A stretch of 7,395 nucleotides of DNA from Maribacter sp. (GTDB lineage Bacteria; Bacteroidota; Bacteroidia; Flavobacteriales; Flavobacteriaceae). Position numbers and translations under genes: made by a program. The notes below the pieces were generated by a model. It saw nothing but the letters and a program-made list of their open reading frames with translations. It was not told where the DNA came from and did no database searches. Shown piece by piece: positions 1 through 6,932 of the stretch; positions within the stretch are counted from its first letter, which is position 1; the number at the start of each line of letters is the position of its first letter. The stretch is taken from the NCBI GenBank assembly GCA_003232155.1, contig QILY01000313.1, positions 1 through 7,395 on the forward strand, in the 5' to 3' direction.

Positions 1-52
1 GACCGATACCTAAAACTTTAGAAATTTGATTGCGGTATGTAACCTTTTTCAT
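1..52 (-). CDS. N-terminal fragment of an exported protein, possibly the multihaem cytochrome c subunit (ActA) of alternative complex III
   Basis: An ATG at 52-50 on the minus strand opens a frame that stays open to the window edge. It encodes MKKVTYRNQISKVLGIG and continues outside. The basic start (KK, R, K) followed by the beginning of a hydrophobic stretch (VLGIG) looks like the n-region and early h-region of a signal peptide. Nothing catalytic is visible. The functional guess rests on remembered gene order: in many Flavobacteriaceae a small SPOR protein and infB lie next to the genes of alternative complex III, the first of which encodes a pentahaem cytochrome c that passes electrons from quinol to downstream carriers. 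A candidate promoter lies upstream at 127-157. I am fairly sure that a gene starts here and unsure of its product. Confidence 0.5.
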   Translation of the reverse strand, partial: MKKVTYRNQISKVLGIG

Positions 53-126
53 ATATAGAATATTTCAATCTAAATTTTGGCATGATAATTATTACATAAC
101 AGTATTACGTCGCCTAAATTTGGATG

Positions 127-157
127 CAAAAATACGACATAGACTTTATTTGGAAAA
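127..157 (-). promoter_or_regulatory. Candidate promoter of the left-edge gene
   Basis: Reading the minus strand, TATTTTTG at 134-127 matches the Bacteroidota -7 element TAnnTTTG exactly. A TTTT at 157-154 sits 19 bases upstream, where the -33 element TTTG is expected, so it has one mismatch. Transcription would begin near 120 and give a leader of roughly 70 bases before the ATG at 52. The spacing is right, but the region is AT-rich and chance matches are possible. Confidence 0.4.
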
Positions 158-198
158 TGTTAACGGATTGATAATTTATAATTTATAACTGTTCTAAA

Positions 199-206
199 TA
201 AGTTTG
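199..206 (+). promoter_or_regulatory. Candidate -7 promoter element of the SPOR gene
   Basis: TAAGTTTG matches the Bacteroidota -7 consensus TAnnTTTG and lies 56 bases before the preferred ATG at 263. I find no good TTTG at the expected 19-base distance upstream, only AT-rich sequence, so this is a half-supported promoter. Confidence 0.3.
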
Positions 207-262
207 TTTTGTTTTGTTTAAGGTTTAAAAAATTACTTTTGCCATACACTATATTCAATACT

Positions 263-611
263 ATGAAAATACTTGCCTATGCCCTCTTATTCACTTGCTT
301 GGTAAACTTTGCAAATGCCCAACAAGGAATTATAAACATTGAACAAGATGAAAGAATTCCTGATTTGTTAAAAATTTATAAATCGGCAAATGAAACTTCA
401 AAATACTATAGAATACAGGTAGGCTTTGGCTCATATGCCAAAGCACAAAACATTAAGGCAAGCGTAGAGAAAGACTTTCCGAATATGTATTCAAAAATAG
501 ATCCGTCTTGGGCGTTTCAAAACAAAACTCGAAGCCGAGCGAAAATTTACAGAGGTTCGTAAAAAGTATCCTGATGCAATGTTATTAAAACCAAAAAAAT
601 CAAGCAAATAG
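263..611 (+). CDS. Small secreted SPOR-domain protein, frameshifted
   Basis: The preferred start is the ATG at 263, because it places a clean signal peptide at the N-terminus (MKILAYALLFTCLVNFANA, cleavage likely after residue 19). An upstream in-frame TTG at 209 would put charged residues before it. Mature residues about 48-74 (YYRIQVGFGSYAKAQ and on) are the first half of a SPOR repeat, a fold that binds peptidoglycan denuded of stem peptides, so a periplasmic cell-wall role is likely. The original frame ends at 562 in an unrelated tail. A second frame from about 507 encodes LGRFKTKLEAERKFTEVRKK and continues to PKKSSK with stop TAG at 609-611, which is the expected second half of the domain. 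The segment between K78-I79-D80 and LGRF is too short: roughly seven residues of the usual strand appear to be missing, with a net frame change. The gene converges with infB. It is either a real pseudogene or a sequence error. Confidence 0.75.
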
Positions 612-623
612 CTCGATTTTTTT
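593..623. terminator. Bidirectional intrinsic terminator between the SPOR gene and infB
   Basis: Seven A (593-599) plus TC-A-AGC pair with GCT-C-GA plus seven T (611-623). Twelve of 13 positions pair around the loop AAATA (606-610). The A and T tracts give a U-run after the hairpin on both strands, so it can end both the SPOR transcript and the rimP-nusA-infB transcript. The stop codon of the shifted SPOR frame (609-611) lies within the hairpin, which supports that frame as the genuine gene end. Confidence 0.75.
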
Positions 624-642
624 ATGTCTGTTTTTATTAAAC

Positions 643-693
643 CCCTGATTATGCATTAGAACTTCGTTATGGGGTTTCCATACATAATTCGGG
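643..693. repeat. Imperfect inverted repeat in the convergent intergenic region
   Basis: Arms 643-656 (CCCTGATTATGCAT) and 680-693 (ATACATAATTCGGG) can pair at 12 of 14 positions, one being a G-U wobble, around a 23-base loop. A competing pairing joins AAACCCC at 639-645 with GGGGTTT at 671-677. No U-run follows either arm, so it is not a classical terminator. It may stabilise the infB 3' end or be a remnant of a small palindromic element. No gene is visible in this stretch. Confidence 0.4.
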
Positions 694-722
694 AAATTAG
701 ACAAAAGAAAACTTTTATGTTC

Positions 723-751
723 CTTGCGCTTCGACTGCGCTCAGCATGACA
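723..751. repeat. Copy of a dispersed Bacteroidota intergenic repeat
   Basis: The segment contains CTTCGACTGCGCTCAG (729-744) followed by CATGACA, whose reverse complement reads TGTCATGCTGAGCGCAG then TCGAAG. From general knowledge this string recurs between genes across Bacteroidota genomes, often just after stop codons. Here it begins six bases past the infB stop. It can fold with GCGC at 726-729 pairing to GCGC at 737-740, which may protect or help end the operon transcript. Its G+C content stands out from the flanking DNA. Confidence 0.55.
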
Positions 752-756
752 TTCTT

Positions 757-3508
757 TTATTTAGACTTTAGCTTTTTCTTTACGGCTACCTCTTGAAAAG
801 CCTCTACAATATCCAATTCTTTAATATCATTATAGTTTTTCACTTGAAGACCACAATCATAACCTTTGGCCACTTCTTTTGCATCGTCTTTAAATCGTTT
901 TAATGAGGATAATTCACCTGTGTAAATTACCACGCCATCTCGAATTAATCGTATGCTAGAGTTTCTAAAGATTTTACCATTGGTAACCATGCAACCTGCA
1001 ACCGTTCCAATTTTTGAAATCTTAAAGGTCTCGCGAATTTCAGCGGTACCAGTTATCTCTTCTTTCATTTCTGGGGAAAGCATTCCTTCCATTGCATCTT
1101 TAAGGTCATTGATTGCATCATATATAATAGAATACATTCTGATATCAATTTCCTCCTTATCAGCTACCTGTCTTGCATTACCCATTGGCCTTACATTAAA
1201 GCCAATAATAACAGCGTCTGATGCTGATGCCAACAATACATCCGATTCAGTGATGGGACCTACTGCTTTATGTATAATATTCACTTGAATTTCATCAGTA
1301 GAAAGTTTCTGGAAAGAATCGGTTAAAGCCTCGACCGAACCGTCAACATCACCTTTTAAGATAATATTCAATTCTTTAAAGCCTCCTAATGCAATACGTC
1401 TTCCAATTTCATCTAAAGTGATATGACGCTGTGTACGAACAGATTGTTCACGCTGTAACTGTGACCTCCTAGTAGCAATTTGTTTAGCCTCTCGTTCATC
1501 ATCCAAAACATTGAACTTATCACCAGCTTGTGGCGCTCCGTCTAAACCAAGTATGGATATAGGTCTTGACGGACCTACTTCTTTTACAATATTACCACGC
1601 TCATCTTGCATTGCTTTGATCTTACCACTAGTAGTACCTGCCAAAACATAATCGCCTATTCTCAATGTTCCCGCTTGTACTAAAATCGTAGAAACATATC
1701 CTTTTCCTTTATCCAAAAATGCTTCTACAACTGTACCAACAGCTAATTTATCAGGATTAGCTTTCAGCTCTAAAAGCTCAGCTTCCAACAGTACTTTTTC
1801 TAATAATTCTTTTACGCCATCACCTGTTTTTGCTGAAATATCGTGCGATTGAATCTTACCGCCCCAATCTTCGACCAAAAGGTTCATCTGGGCAAGACCT
1901 TCTTTAATCTTATCAGGATTGGCCGTTGGCCTATCAATCTTGTTTATAGCAAAAACTATGGGAACTCCCGCTGCTTGTGCGTGACTAATCGCTTCTTTTG
2001 TTTGAGGCATAATATCATCATCGGCCGCAATTACAATAATTGCAATATCAGTCACTTGTGCACCACGCGCACGCAGCTTCGTGACCAGGAGTATCTAAAA
2101 ACGATATTGTTTGTCCGTCAGCAAGGGTTACACCATACGCACCAATGTGCTGTGTAATACCACCGCTTTCACCAGCAATTACATTTTCTTCACGAATATA
2201 ATCTAACAAAGAGGTCTTACCGTGGTCTACGTGACCCATTACTGTTACTATGGGCGCTCTTGGTTTTAAATCTTCAGGAGCATCTTCTTCCTCTTGAATA
2301 CTTTCTTCTATATCAGCCGTCACAAACTCAACTTCATACCCAAATTCATCAGCAACAATAGAAAGTGTCTCCGCATCCAATCTTTGGTTCATAGTAACCA
2401 TGAGCCCAAGAGACATACAGGCCGAGATAATCTCAGTAGTAGGAACATCCATCATCGTAGCCACCTCATTTGCCGTAACAAACTCTGTAACCTTAAGCGT
2501 TTTGCTTTCAATTTCTTGTATCTCAAGATCAACTTCTGTTTGTTGACGGTGTTGATCCCTTTTATCTTTTCTATATTTAGCGCCTTTACCTTTCTTGGAT
2601 TTACCTTGAAGTTTTTCTAAAGTTTCACGCACTTGTTTTTGAACATCTGCTTCAGTAGGCTCTACTTTAGCAACAGATCCAAAACGCTGCCCCCCTTTTC
2701 TTGCAGCAGCACTTCCCCTAGCAGGACCTCTACCGATAGCAGCAGTATTACCACCTGGCTTATTACTTATAATACGTTTTCTTCTCTTCTTTTTATCTGC
2801 ATTAGTAGCTGGCTTAGCTTCCTTTTTCTTAGGTTTCTGAAATTTGGTGAGATCTATTTTATCACCTGTTATTTTAGGACCGGAAAGCTTTTTATATTGC
2901 GTTGTAAGTTTTTTATTTTCAACAACAGTTTCCTCATCTACTTTTTCAGCAACTTCTTCTTTAACTGTCTCGACCTTAGATTCAGCAACTTCTTCAACTG
3001 CCTCTGGTTTTGGTTGCTTAACAATCTTTGGACCGGTAAGCTTTGGCGAAACAGTCTCATGCTTAACCACCTCTTGCTTCTTGACTTCTTTTTTTGCAGG
3101 CTTTACCTCTTCAACTTTTTCTTCCGCTACAGGTTCGGTTTTTTTCTTTGGGTTCAAATCAATTTTACCAACTGTCTTCGGACCCGCAAGTTCGGCTTTT
3201 GCCCTAATAACGCTAGTAGATCTTTTTTCACGAGCCAGTCTTCTTTCCTCTTGCTCTTGTTCCGATTGAACACGTATAGCTTCTTTTTCCTTTCGCTTTT
3301 CCTCACCAACTTCTTTGGATGCAACTTTCTTGCTCATATCCGTTTGGAACTCGTCCAATAACACCTGATGTACCTCTTCGGAAATCTTGGTGGTAGGGCG
3401 CGCTTCTATTTCATGACCTTTTGACGATAGATATTCTACCGTTCGGTCTAATGAAATATTAAGTTCTCTGAGAACTTTATTAAGCCTTATTGTTGCATTT
3501 TCTGCCAT
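757..3508 (-). CDS. infB: Translation initiation factor IF-2, interrupted by a frameshift
   Basis: IF-2 is the GTPase that brings fMet-tRNA to the 30S subunit and promotes 50S joining. The ATG at 3508 is preferred over an in-frame GTG at 3514, because MAENATIRLNKVLRELN is the usual Flavobacteria N-terminus. Order of parts: N-terminal IF2_N-like region (1-60); Lys/Glu-rich linker (about 60-330) with three GPK repeats; a second IF2_N-like region (about 335-400); and the G domain, with G1 GHVDHGKT (425-432), G2 GGITQH (449-454) and G3 DTPGHEA (472-478). After A478 the frame runs into a stop at 2048-2050. The next frame resumes with [14 protein letters not shown] and carries G4 NKID (526-529 in the repaired count), G5 SAKTGDG and the complete C-terminal initiator-tRNA-binding domains, ending at 757. 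Restoring 11 bases (codons for F-T-A-M) at 2074/2075 would give exactly 920 residues. The gene is last in the operon, 53 bases after nusA. Confidence 0.92.
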
Positions 3509-3561
3509 AAACACTGAATCCTATTCTTTTTAAATCACTCTAAACTACTGCTAATATATAG

Positions 3562-4794
3562 CTATTCTTCTAATTCTGCTTTTAGTATACGCACAACTTC
3601 TGTTATTGTCTCCTCTTCAAGATCTGTTCTTTTGACGAGATCAGCAATATCTTGTTCTAGTACACTTCTAGCGGTATCCATACCAATTTTCTTGAATTCT
3701 TCAATAATCCAAGTATCAATTTCATCAGAAAACTCAGTAAGTTCAACATCTTCTTCAACACCTTCTCTAAACACATCGATCTCATAACCTGTGAGGTGAC
3801 CTGCCAAACGAATATTATGACCTCCTCTACCAATTGCTTTAGAAACCTCTTCAGGTTTTAGATACACTTGAGCGGTCATTTTCTCGTCATTCAGTTTCAC
3901 TGAAGAAACTCTTGCAGGACTCAAAGCCCTAGTCACCAACAATTGTGGATTAGCTGTCCAATTGATAACATCAATATTCTCATTACCCAATTCTCTAACA
4001 ATACCATGAATACGAGACCCTTTCATACCTACACAAGCGCCTACTGGATCAATACGGTCATCATATGAATCAACAGCTACTTTTGCTTTCTCACCAGGAA
4101 TACGAACTACCTTCTTAATCGTAATCAAACCATCAAAAACCTCAGGTATTTCTTGGAAGAACAATTGCTCTAAAAATTTAGGGGAACTTCTTGACATGAT
4201 GATTGAAGGCTTATTACCTTTTAATTCAACACTTTCAATAATTCCGCGAACATTATCTCCTTTTCTAAAGAAATCAGAAGGAATTTGACGATCCTTAGGA
4301 AGGATAATCTCATTGCCATCATCATCTAATAAAATAATCGCTTTATGACGTATATGGTGAACTTCAGCTGTGTAAATCTCACCTTCTAAATCTTTGAACT
4401 GCTTATAAATGTTAGTATTATCATGTTCATGGATTTTAGAAATCAGGTTTTGACGCAACGCAAGGATGGCTCTTCTACCCAATTCCATCAACTTAACCTC
4501 TTCAGAAACATCTTCACCTACTTCAAAATCAGGCTCTATTTTTTGAGCTTCAGAAAGTGATATTTCCTCATTTGGCTCTTCTACCTCACCATCTTCAACA
4601 ACAATACGGTTTCTCCATATTTCCAAATCCCCTTTATCAGGGTTGATAATAATATCAAAGTTATCATCTGAACCAAATTTCTTTTTGAGGGCATTTCGGA
4701 ACACATCTTCCAAAATCGCCATCAATGTTACCCTATCAATGAATTTGTCATCTTTGAATTCTGAAAACGATTCAATTAGCGCAATATTTTCCAT
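3562..4794 (-). CDS. nusA: Transcription termination/antitermination factor NusA
   Basis: NusA binds RNA polymerase and nascent RNA, and modulates pausing, intrinsic termination and antitermination of rRNA operons. The protein has 410 residues, a normal length for Bacteroidota, and is intact. Residues 1-125 are the polymerase-binding N-terminal domain (MENIALIESFSEFKDDK). About 133-205 is an S1 RNA-binding domain. KH1 carries VGMKGSRI (255-262), and KH2 carries IGRGGHNIRLA (321-331). Residues 355-410 form a helical C-terminal segment resembling one acidic-repeat/helix-hairpin-helix unit; the second such repeat found in E. coli is absent, as in most non-Gammaproteobacteria. The N-terminal linker (66-100) is strongly acidic. 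The ATG at 4794 lies 14 bases after the rimP stop, so the two genes are co-transcribed. Confidence 0.97.
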   Translation of the reverse strand: MENIALIESFSEFKDDKFIDRVTLMAILEDVFRNALKKKFGSDDNFDIIINPDKGDLEIWRNRIVVEDGEVEEPNEEISLSEAQKIEPDFEVGEDVSEEVKLMELGRRAILALRQNLISKIHEHDNTNIYKQFKDLEGEIYTAEVHHIRHKAIILLDDDGNEIILPKDRQIPSDFFRKGDNVRGIIESVELKGNKPSIIMSRSSPKFLEQLFFQEIPEVFDGLITIKKVVRIPGEKAKVAVDSYDDRIDPVGACVGMKGSRIHGIVRELGNENIDVINWTANPQLLVTRALSPARVSSVKLNDEKMTAQVYLKPEEVSKAIGRGGHNIRLAGHLTGYEIDVFREGVEEDVELTEFSDEIDTWIIEEFKKIGMDTARSVLEQDIADLVKRTDLEEETITEVVRILKAELEE

Positions 4795-4808
4795 TCTTAA
4801 TTATTACC

Positions 4809-5270
4809 TTAAAATTTTAATATGACCTTTGCTTCTTTAATATCAGAAAAATTGATTTCCATTTTTTTCTGAACCGTAATTTTCCCTTTTCCTATGGGTT
4901 TGGGTTCCCGTGCTTTCCATTCTAAAACAATACTATCTTCAGTGGCACCTGTTAAGCTCCCTTCGTAAACCTCTTCACTGGTCTTCACTTCTACTTTTCT
5001 ACCTATATTCTTTCTATATTGTCTAGGCAAAACCATTGGCGATGCCGCACCTGCCGAGGCCACTTCTAAAGAAAAATCTTCTTCTTCACGATCTAAATTA
5101 TGCTCGATAGCCCTGCTTATTTTCATACAGTCTTGTACTGTAACTCCTTCATCCCCATCTAAAATAACATTGATTTTATTGTCTGTAGTGATTGAAAAAT
5201 CAATCAAAAACAGATTTCCATCTTCCGCTAGGGCGTCATTCAAAAGTTCAGTGACTTTTTTCTTAAACAT
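4809..5270 (-). CDS. rimP: Ribosome maturation factor RimP
   Basis: RimP assists late assembly of the 30S ribosomal subunit. The protein has 153 residues, the usual size, and is complete. The N-terminal alpha/beta domain (1-80) holds the family signatures VILDGDEGVTVQDCMKISRA (35-54) and SLEVASAGAASPM (67-79). These are followed by LPRQYRKNIGR (81-91), which leads into the small C-terminal beta-barrel (about 85-153). The start ATG at 5270 gives the expected short N-terminus (MFKKKVTELL). It is the first gene of the rimP-nusA-infB operon. A terminator-like hairpin sits 14 to 39 bases before the start codon, and a -7 promoter element lies farther upstream. Confidence 0.96.
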   Translation of the reverse strand: MFKKKVTELLNDALAEDGNLFLIDFSITTDNKINVILDGDEGVTVQDCMKISRAIEHNLDREEEDFSLEVASAGAASPMVLPRQYRKNIGRKVEVKTSEEVYEGSLTGATEDSIVLEWKAREPKPIGKGKITVQKKMEINFSDIKEAKVILKF

Positions 5271-5283
5271 AACACTAAGAAAT

Positions 5284-5309
5284 AAAAAAGAGGACTAAAT
5301 TGTCCCCTC
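5284..5309 (-). terminator. Terminator-like hairpin (candidate attenuator) in the rimP leader
   Basis: Reading the minus strand, GAGGGGAC (5309-5302) pairs with GTCCTCTT (5295-5288) over eight positions, two of them G-U, closing a six-base loop AATTTA. The distal stem side runs into a T-tract (5289-5284), then ATTT. It lies between the candidate rimP promoter and the rimP ATG, and no gene upstream on this strand needs a terminator there. It is therefore best read as a conditional terminator or attenuator of the operon. That function is inferred. Confidence 0.55.
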
Positions 5310-5337
5310 ATGAATACATTTATATTCTTTCAGCGCA

Positions 5338-5345
5338 CAAATATA
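5338..5345 (-). promoter_or_regulatory. Candidate -7 promoter element of the rimP-nusA-infB operon
   Basis: On the minus strand, 5345-5338 reads TATATTTG, an exact match to TAnnTTTG. Transcription would start near 5331, giving a leader of about 60 bases that contains the hairpin at 5284-5309. No TTTG or TTG occurs at the expected 19-base distance upstream, so the -33 element is weak or absent. Confidence 0.4.
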
Positions 5346-5438
5346 CATTATTTTTAATATCTACCTATCCTATAATCAATCATTAAATAGTATTTTTAAC
5401 TACTTTAGAAAAAACCAAATAACCTAACTCATATATTC

Positions 5439-6779
5439 ATGGAAATTTTCTCATTATACAACCTCATCATTGGGGGTTCAATTATTGTTGTTTTATCATT
5501 TTGGTTCAACGGTATTTCAAAAAAAACGAATGTTCCGTCAGTATTAATGCTCATTGTACTGGGTATTATCTTAAAGATCGTACTTGGTTATTTTATCCCT
5601 GATATTCCCGATTTCAAAGGAACCCTTGAAATTTTAGGCACTGTAGGTTTAATTATGATTGTATTGGAAGCCGCTTTAGAACTTGAATTAAAGCGCGAAA
5701 AATTAATTCCGATTCTAAAATCAATGGCTATTGCTATGATCGGCCTTGTAGGCTCTGCATATATAGCTGCATTGATTTTATATCAGTTCATACCTAATAT
5801 GACTATGGCATCTGCATGGTTATACGCTACACCCTTATCTATTTTATCAAGTGCTATAATTATACCCAGCGTAGGTGGACTTCCAGAACAAAAAAAAGAA
5901 TTTCATATTTACGAAAGCACTTTTTCAGATATTATGGGCATTATGATGTTCTACTTTTTAGCAGGCAGACTAAATCCTGCCGAAGATGTTGGAATTGCTG
6001 GTTTCGCAGGAAACACTCTATTAACTATTGTCATTGCCATAGTAGCAAGTTATGCTATCATCTTAGTGTTTCAGCGCATAAAAAGCCAGGCAAAATTGTT
6101 TTTACTAATTGCCGTACTCCTTTTGCTCTATGCCATTGGCAAAAAAATGCATCTTTCATCACTTATCATTATCTTAATATTTGGCCTTATTATTAAAAAC
6201 ATCAAATTATTTTTCCCTGGCAAAACGGCTATTTTTCTTGAGTATGAAAGAATACAACAAATATATCATGAGCTACACATTATTACCCTAGAGACTGCTT
6301 TTGTTATACGTACTTTTTTCTTTGTCATTTTCGGAATCACCATAGTATTATCATCACTACTCAGTTTAAATGTAGCTTTGGTCAGTATACTGATTATAGC
6401 ATCCATATATGGAATACGTTTCTTGGTACTTCGTGTTTTTATTGGAAAAGACATGTTGCCGCAGCTTTTTATAGCTCCAAGGGGCCTAATAACAGTACTC
6501 CTTTTCTACGCTATTCCTAAAGAGGCTGAAATTGCCAATTTTGAATCAGGAATCTTACTTTTTGTAATTATTGTCACTAGTCTTATAATGACTTGGGCTA
6601 TGATTAAGGATAAACGTAAAATGAGGACGATGCTTGATGAAATAGATGAAGAAATTTTGTTGCGGAATGAAGCCGAAGATGTATTGACCCAACAAATAAA
6701 AGACGAGACTATAGAAGAGCTAGGTAACGAAACCCCTTCTGAAGACCAGAACACAACTGAAGAATGGAGGAATGATTAA
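5439..6779 (+). CDS. Cation:proton antiporter (Na+/H+ exchanger superfamily)
   Basis: This is a 446-residue inner-membrane protein with about twelve hydrophobic segments between residues 5 and 390, matching the monovalent cation:proton antiporter fold (PF00999 type). It probably exchanges Na+ or K+ for H+ in pH and salt homeostasis; the ion is not decidable from sequence. Family-like landmarks are the early SKKTNVPSVLMLIVLGIIL (27-45), ESTFSDIMGIMMFYF (159-173), which aligns with the ion-binding ESLLND segment of CPA1 exchangers, FVIRTFFFVIFG (288-299) and APRGL (346-350). D164 is kept, but the preceding Asn of the ND pair is Ser163. The cytosolic tail (about 391-446) is hydrophilic and mostly acidic. 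It has no recognisable TrkA-N or TrkA-C domain. It is transcribed divergently from rimP, with no clear operon partner. I see no exact TAnnTTTG element before it. Confidence 0.88.
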   Translation: MEIFSLYNLIIGGSIIVVLSFWFNGISKKTNVPSVLMLIVLGIILKIVLGYFIPDIPDFKGTLEILGTVGLIMIVLEAALELELKREKLIPILKSMAIAMIGLVGSAYIAALILYQFIPNMTMASAWLYATPLSILSSAIIIPSVGGLPEQKKEFHIYESTFSDIMGIMMFYFLAGRLNPAEDVGIAGFAGNTLLTIVIAIVASYAIILVFQRIKSQAKLFLLIAVLLLLYAIGKKMHLSSLIIILIFGLIIKNIKLFFPGKTAIFLEYERIQQIYHELHIITLETAFVIRTFFFVIFGITIVLSSLLSLNVALVSILIIASIYGIRFLVLRVFIGKDMLPQLFIAPRGLITVLLFYAIPKEAEIANFESGILLFVIIVTSLIMTWAMIKDKRKMRTMLDEIDEEILLRNEAEDVLTQQIKDETIEELGNETPSEDQNTTEEWRND

Positions 6780-6798
6780 TATAAACTAGCGAAAATAA

Positions 6799-6830
6799 AA
6801 ATCCTAACATCATTAAAGACACTAGGATTT
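6799..6830 (-). terminator. Intrinsic terminator downstream of tRNA-Gln
   Basis: AAATCCTA (6799-6806) and TAGGATTT (6823-6830) form a perfect eight-base-pair stem with a 16-base loop. Reading the minus strand, the stem runs into TTTTTATTTT, the U-tract expected after the tRNA. On the plus strand the following bases (TTTATCTT) are less favourable, but the hairpin may also end the antiporter transcript, whose stop codon is at 6777-6779. Confidence 0.6.
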
Positions 6831-6843
6831 ATCTTATCACTTG

Positions 6844-6915
6844 TTGGCCCACAAGGACTCGAACCTTGAATGTCGGTACCAAAAACCGGTGTGTTACCAA
6901 TTACACCATGGGCCA
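6844..6915 (-). tRNA. tRNA-Gln, anticodon UUG
   Basis: On the minus strand the acceptor stem TGGCCCA pairs with TGGGCCA, followed by discriminator A. The D-stem is the short three-pair form GTG/CAC with loop TAATTGGTAA. The anticodon stem-loop is CCGGT-TTTTGGT-ACCGA, placing TTG at 34-36, so it reads CAA and, with wobble modification, CAG. The T-arm is CAAGG-TTCGAGT-CCTTG. The overall layout, including the three-pair D-stem, resembles E. coli tRNA-Gln. The outermost anticodon-stem pair (27-43) is a C-A mismatch. The 3' CCA is not encoded (the next bases are CAA) and must be added by the CCA-adding enzyme. A strong promoter lies just upstream. Confidence 0.95.
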
Positions 6916-6932
6916 ATACCTGTAAGAGCGTG

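Noticed and set aside
209..262. Upstream TTG start for the SPOR protein
   Set aside because: It would add 18 residues ahead of a complete signal peptide that begins at the ATG at 263, and the candidate -7 element at 199-206 would place the transcript start inside the extension.
2045..2085. Programmed ribosomal frameshift in infB
   Set aside because: No slippery heptamer is visible at the junction, and frame change alone would still omit conserved residues F-T-A-M, so missing bases explain the data better.
2633..3361. Long open frame on the plus strand opposite infB
   Set aside because: Its product is a low-complexity Phe/Ser/Leu-rich string produced by reading the Lys/Glu-rich IF-2 linker codons in antisense; no domain, promoter or plausible start is seen.
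3509..3561. Separate promoter for infB between nusA and infB
   Set aside because: Only a one-mismatch TAGTTTAG is seen on the minus strand in this 53-base gap, and no -33 element; simple co-transcription is sufficient.
5816..6196. Open frame inside the antiporter gene in another plus frame
   Set aside because: The antiporter frame has clear family motifs across this interval; the alternative is basic, Cys/His/Tyr-rich and matches nothing recognisable.
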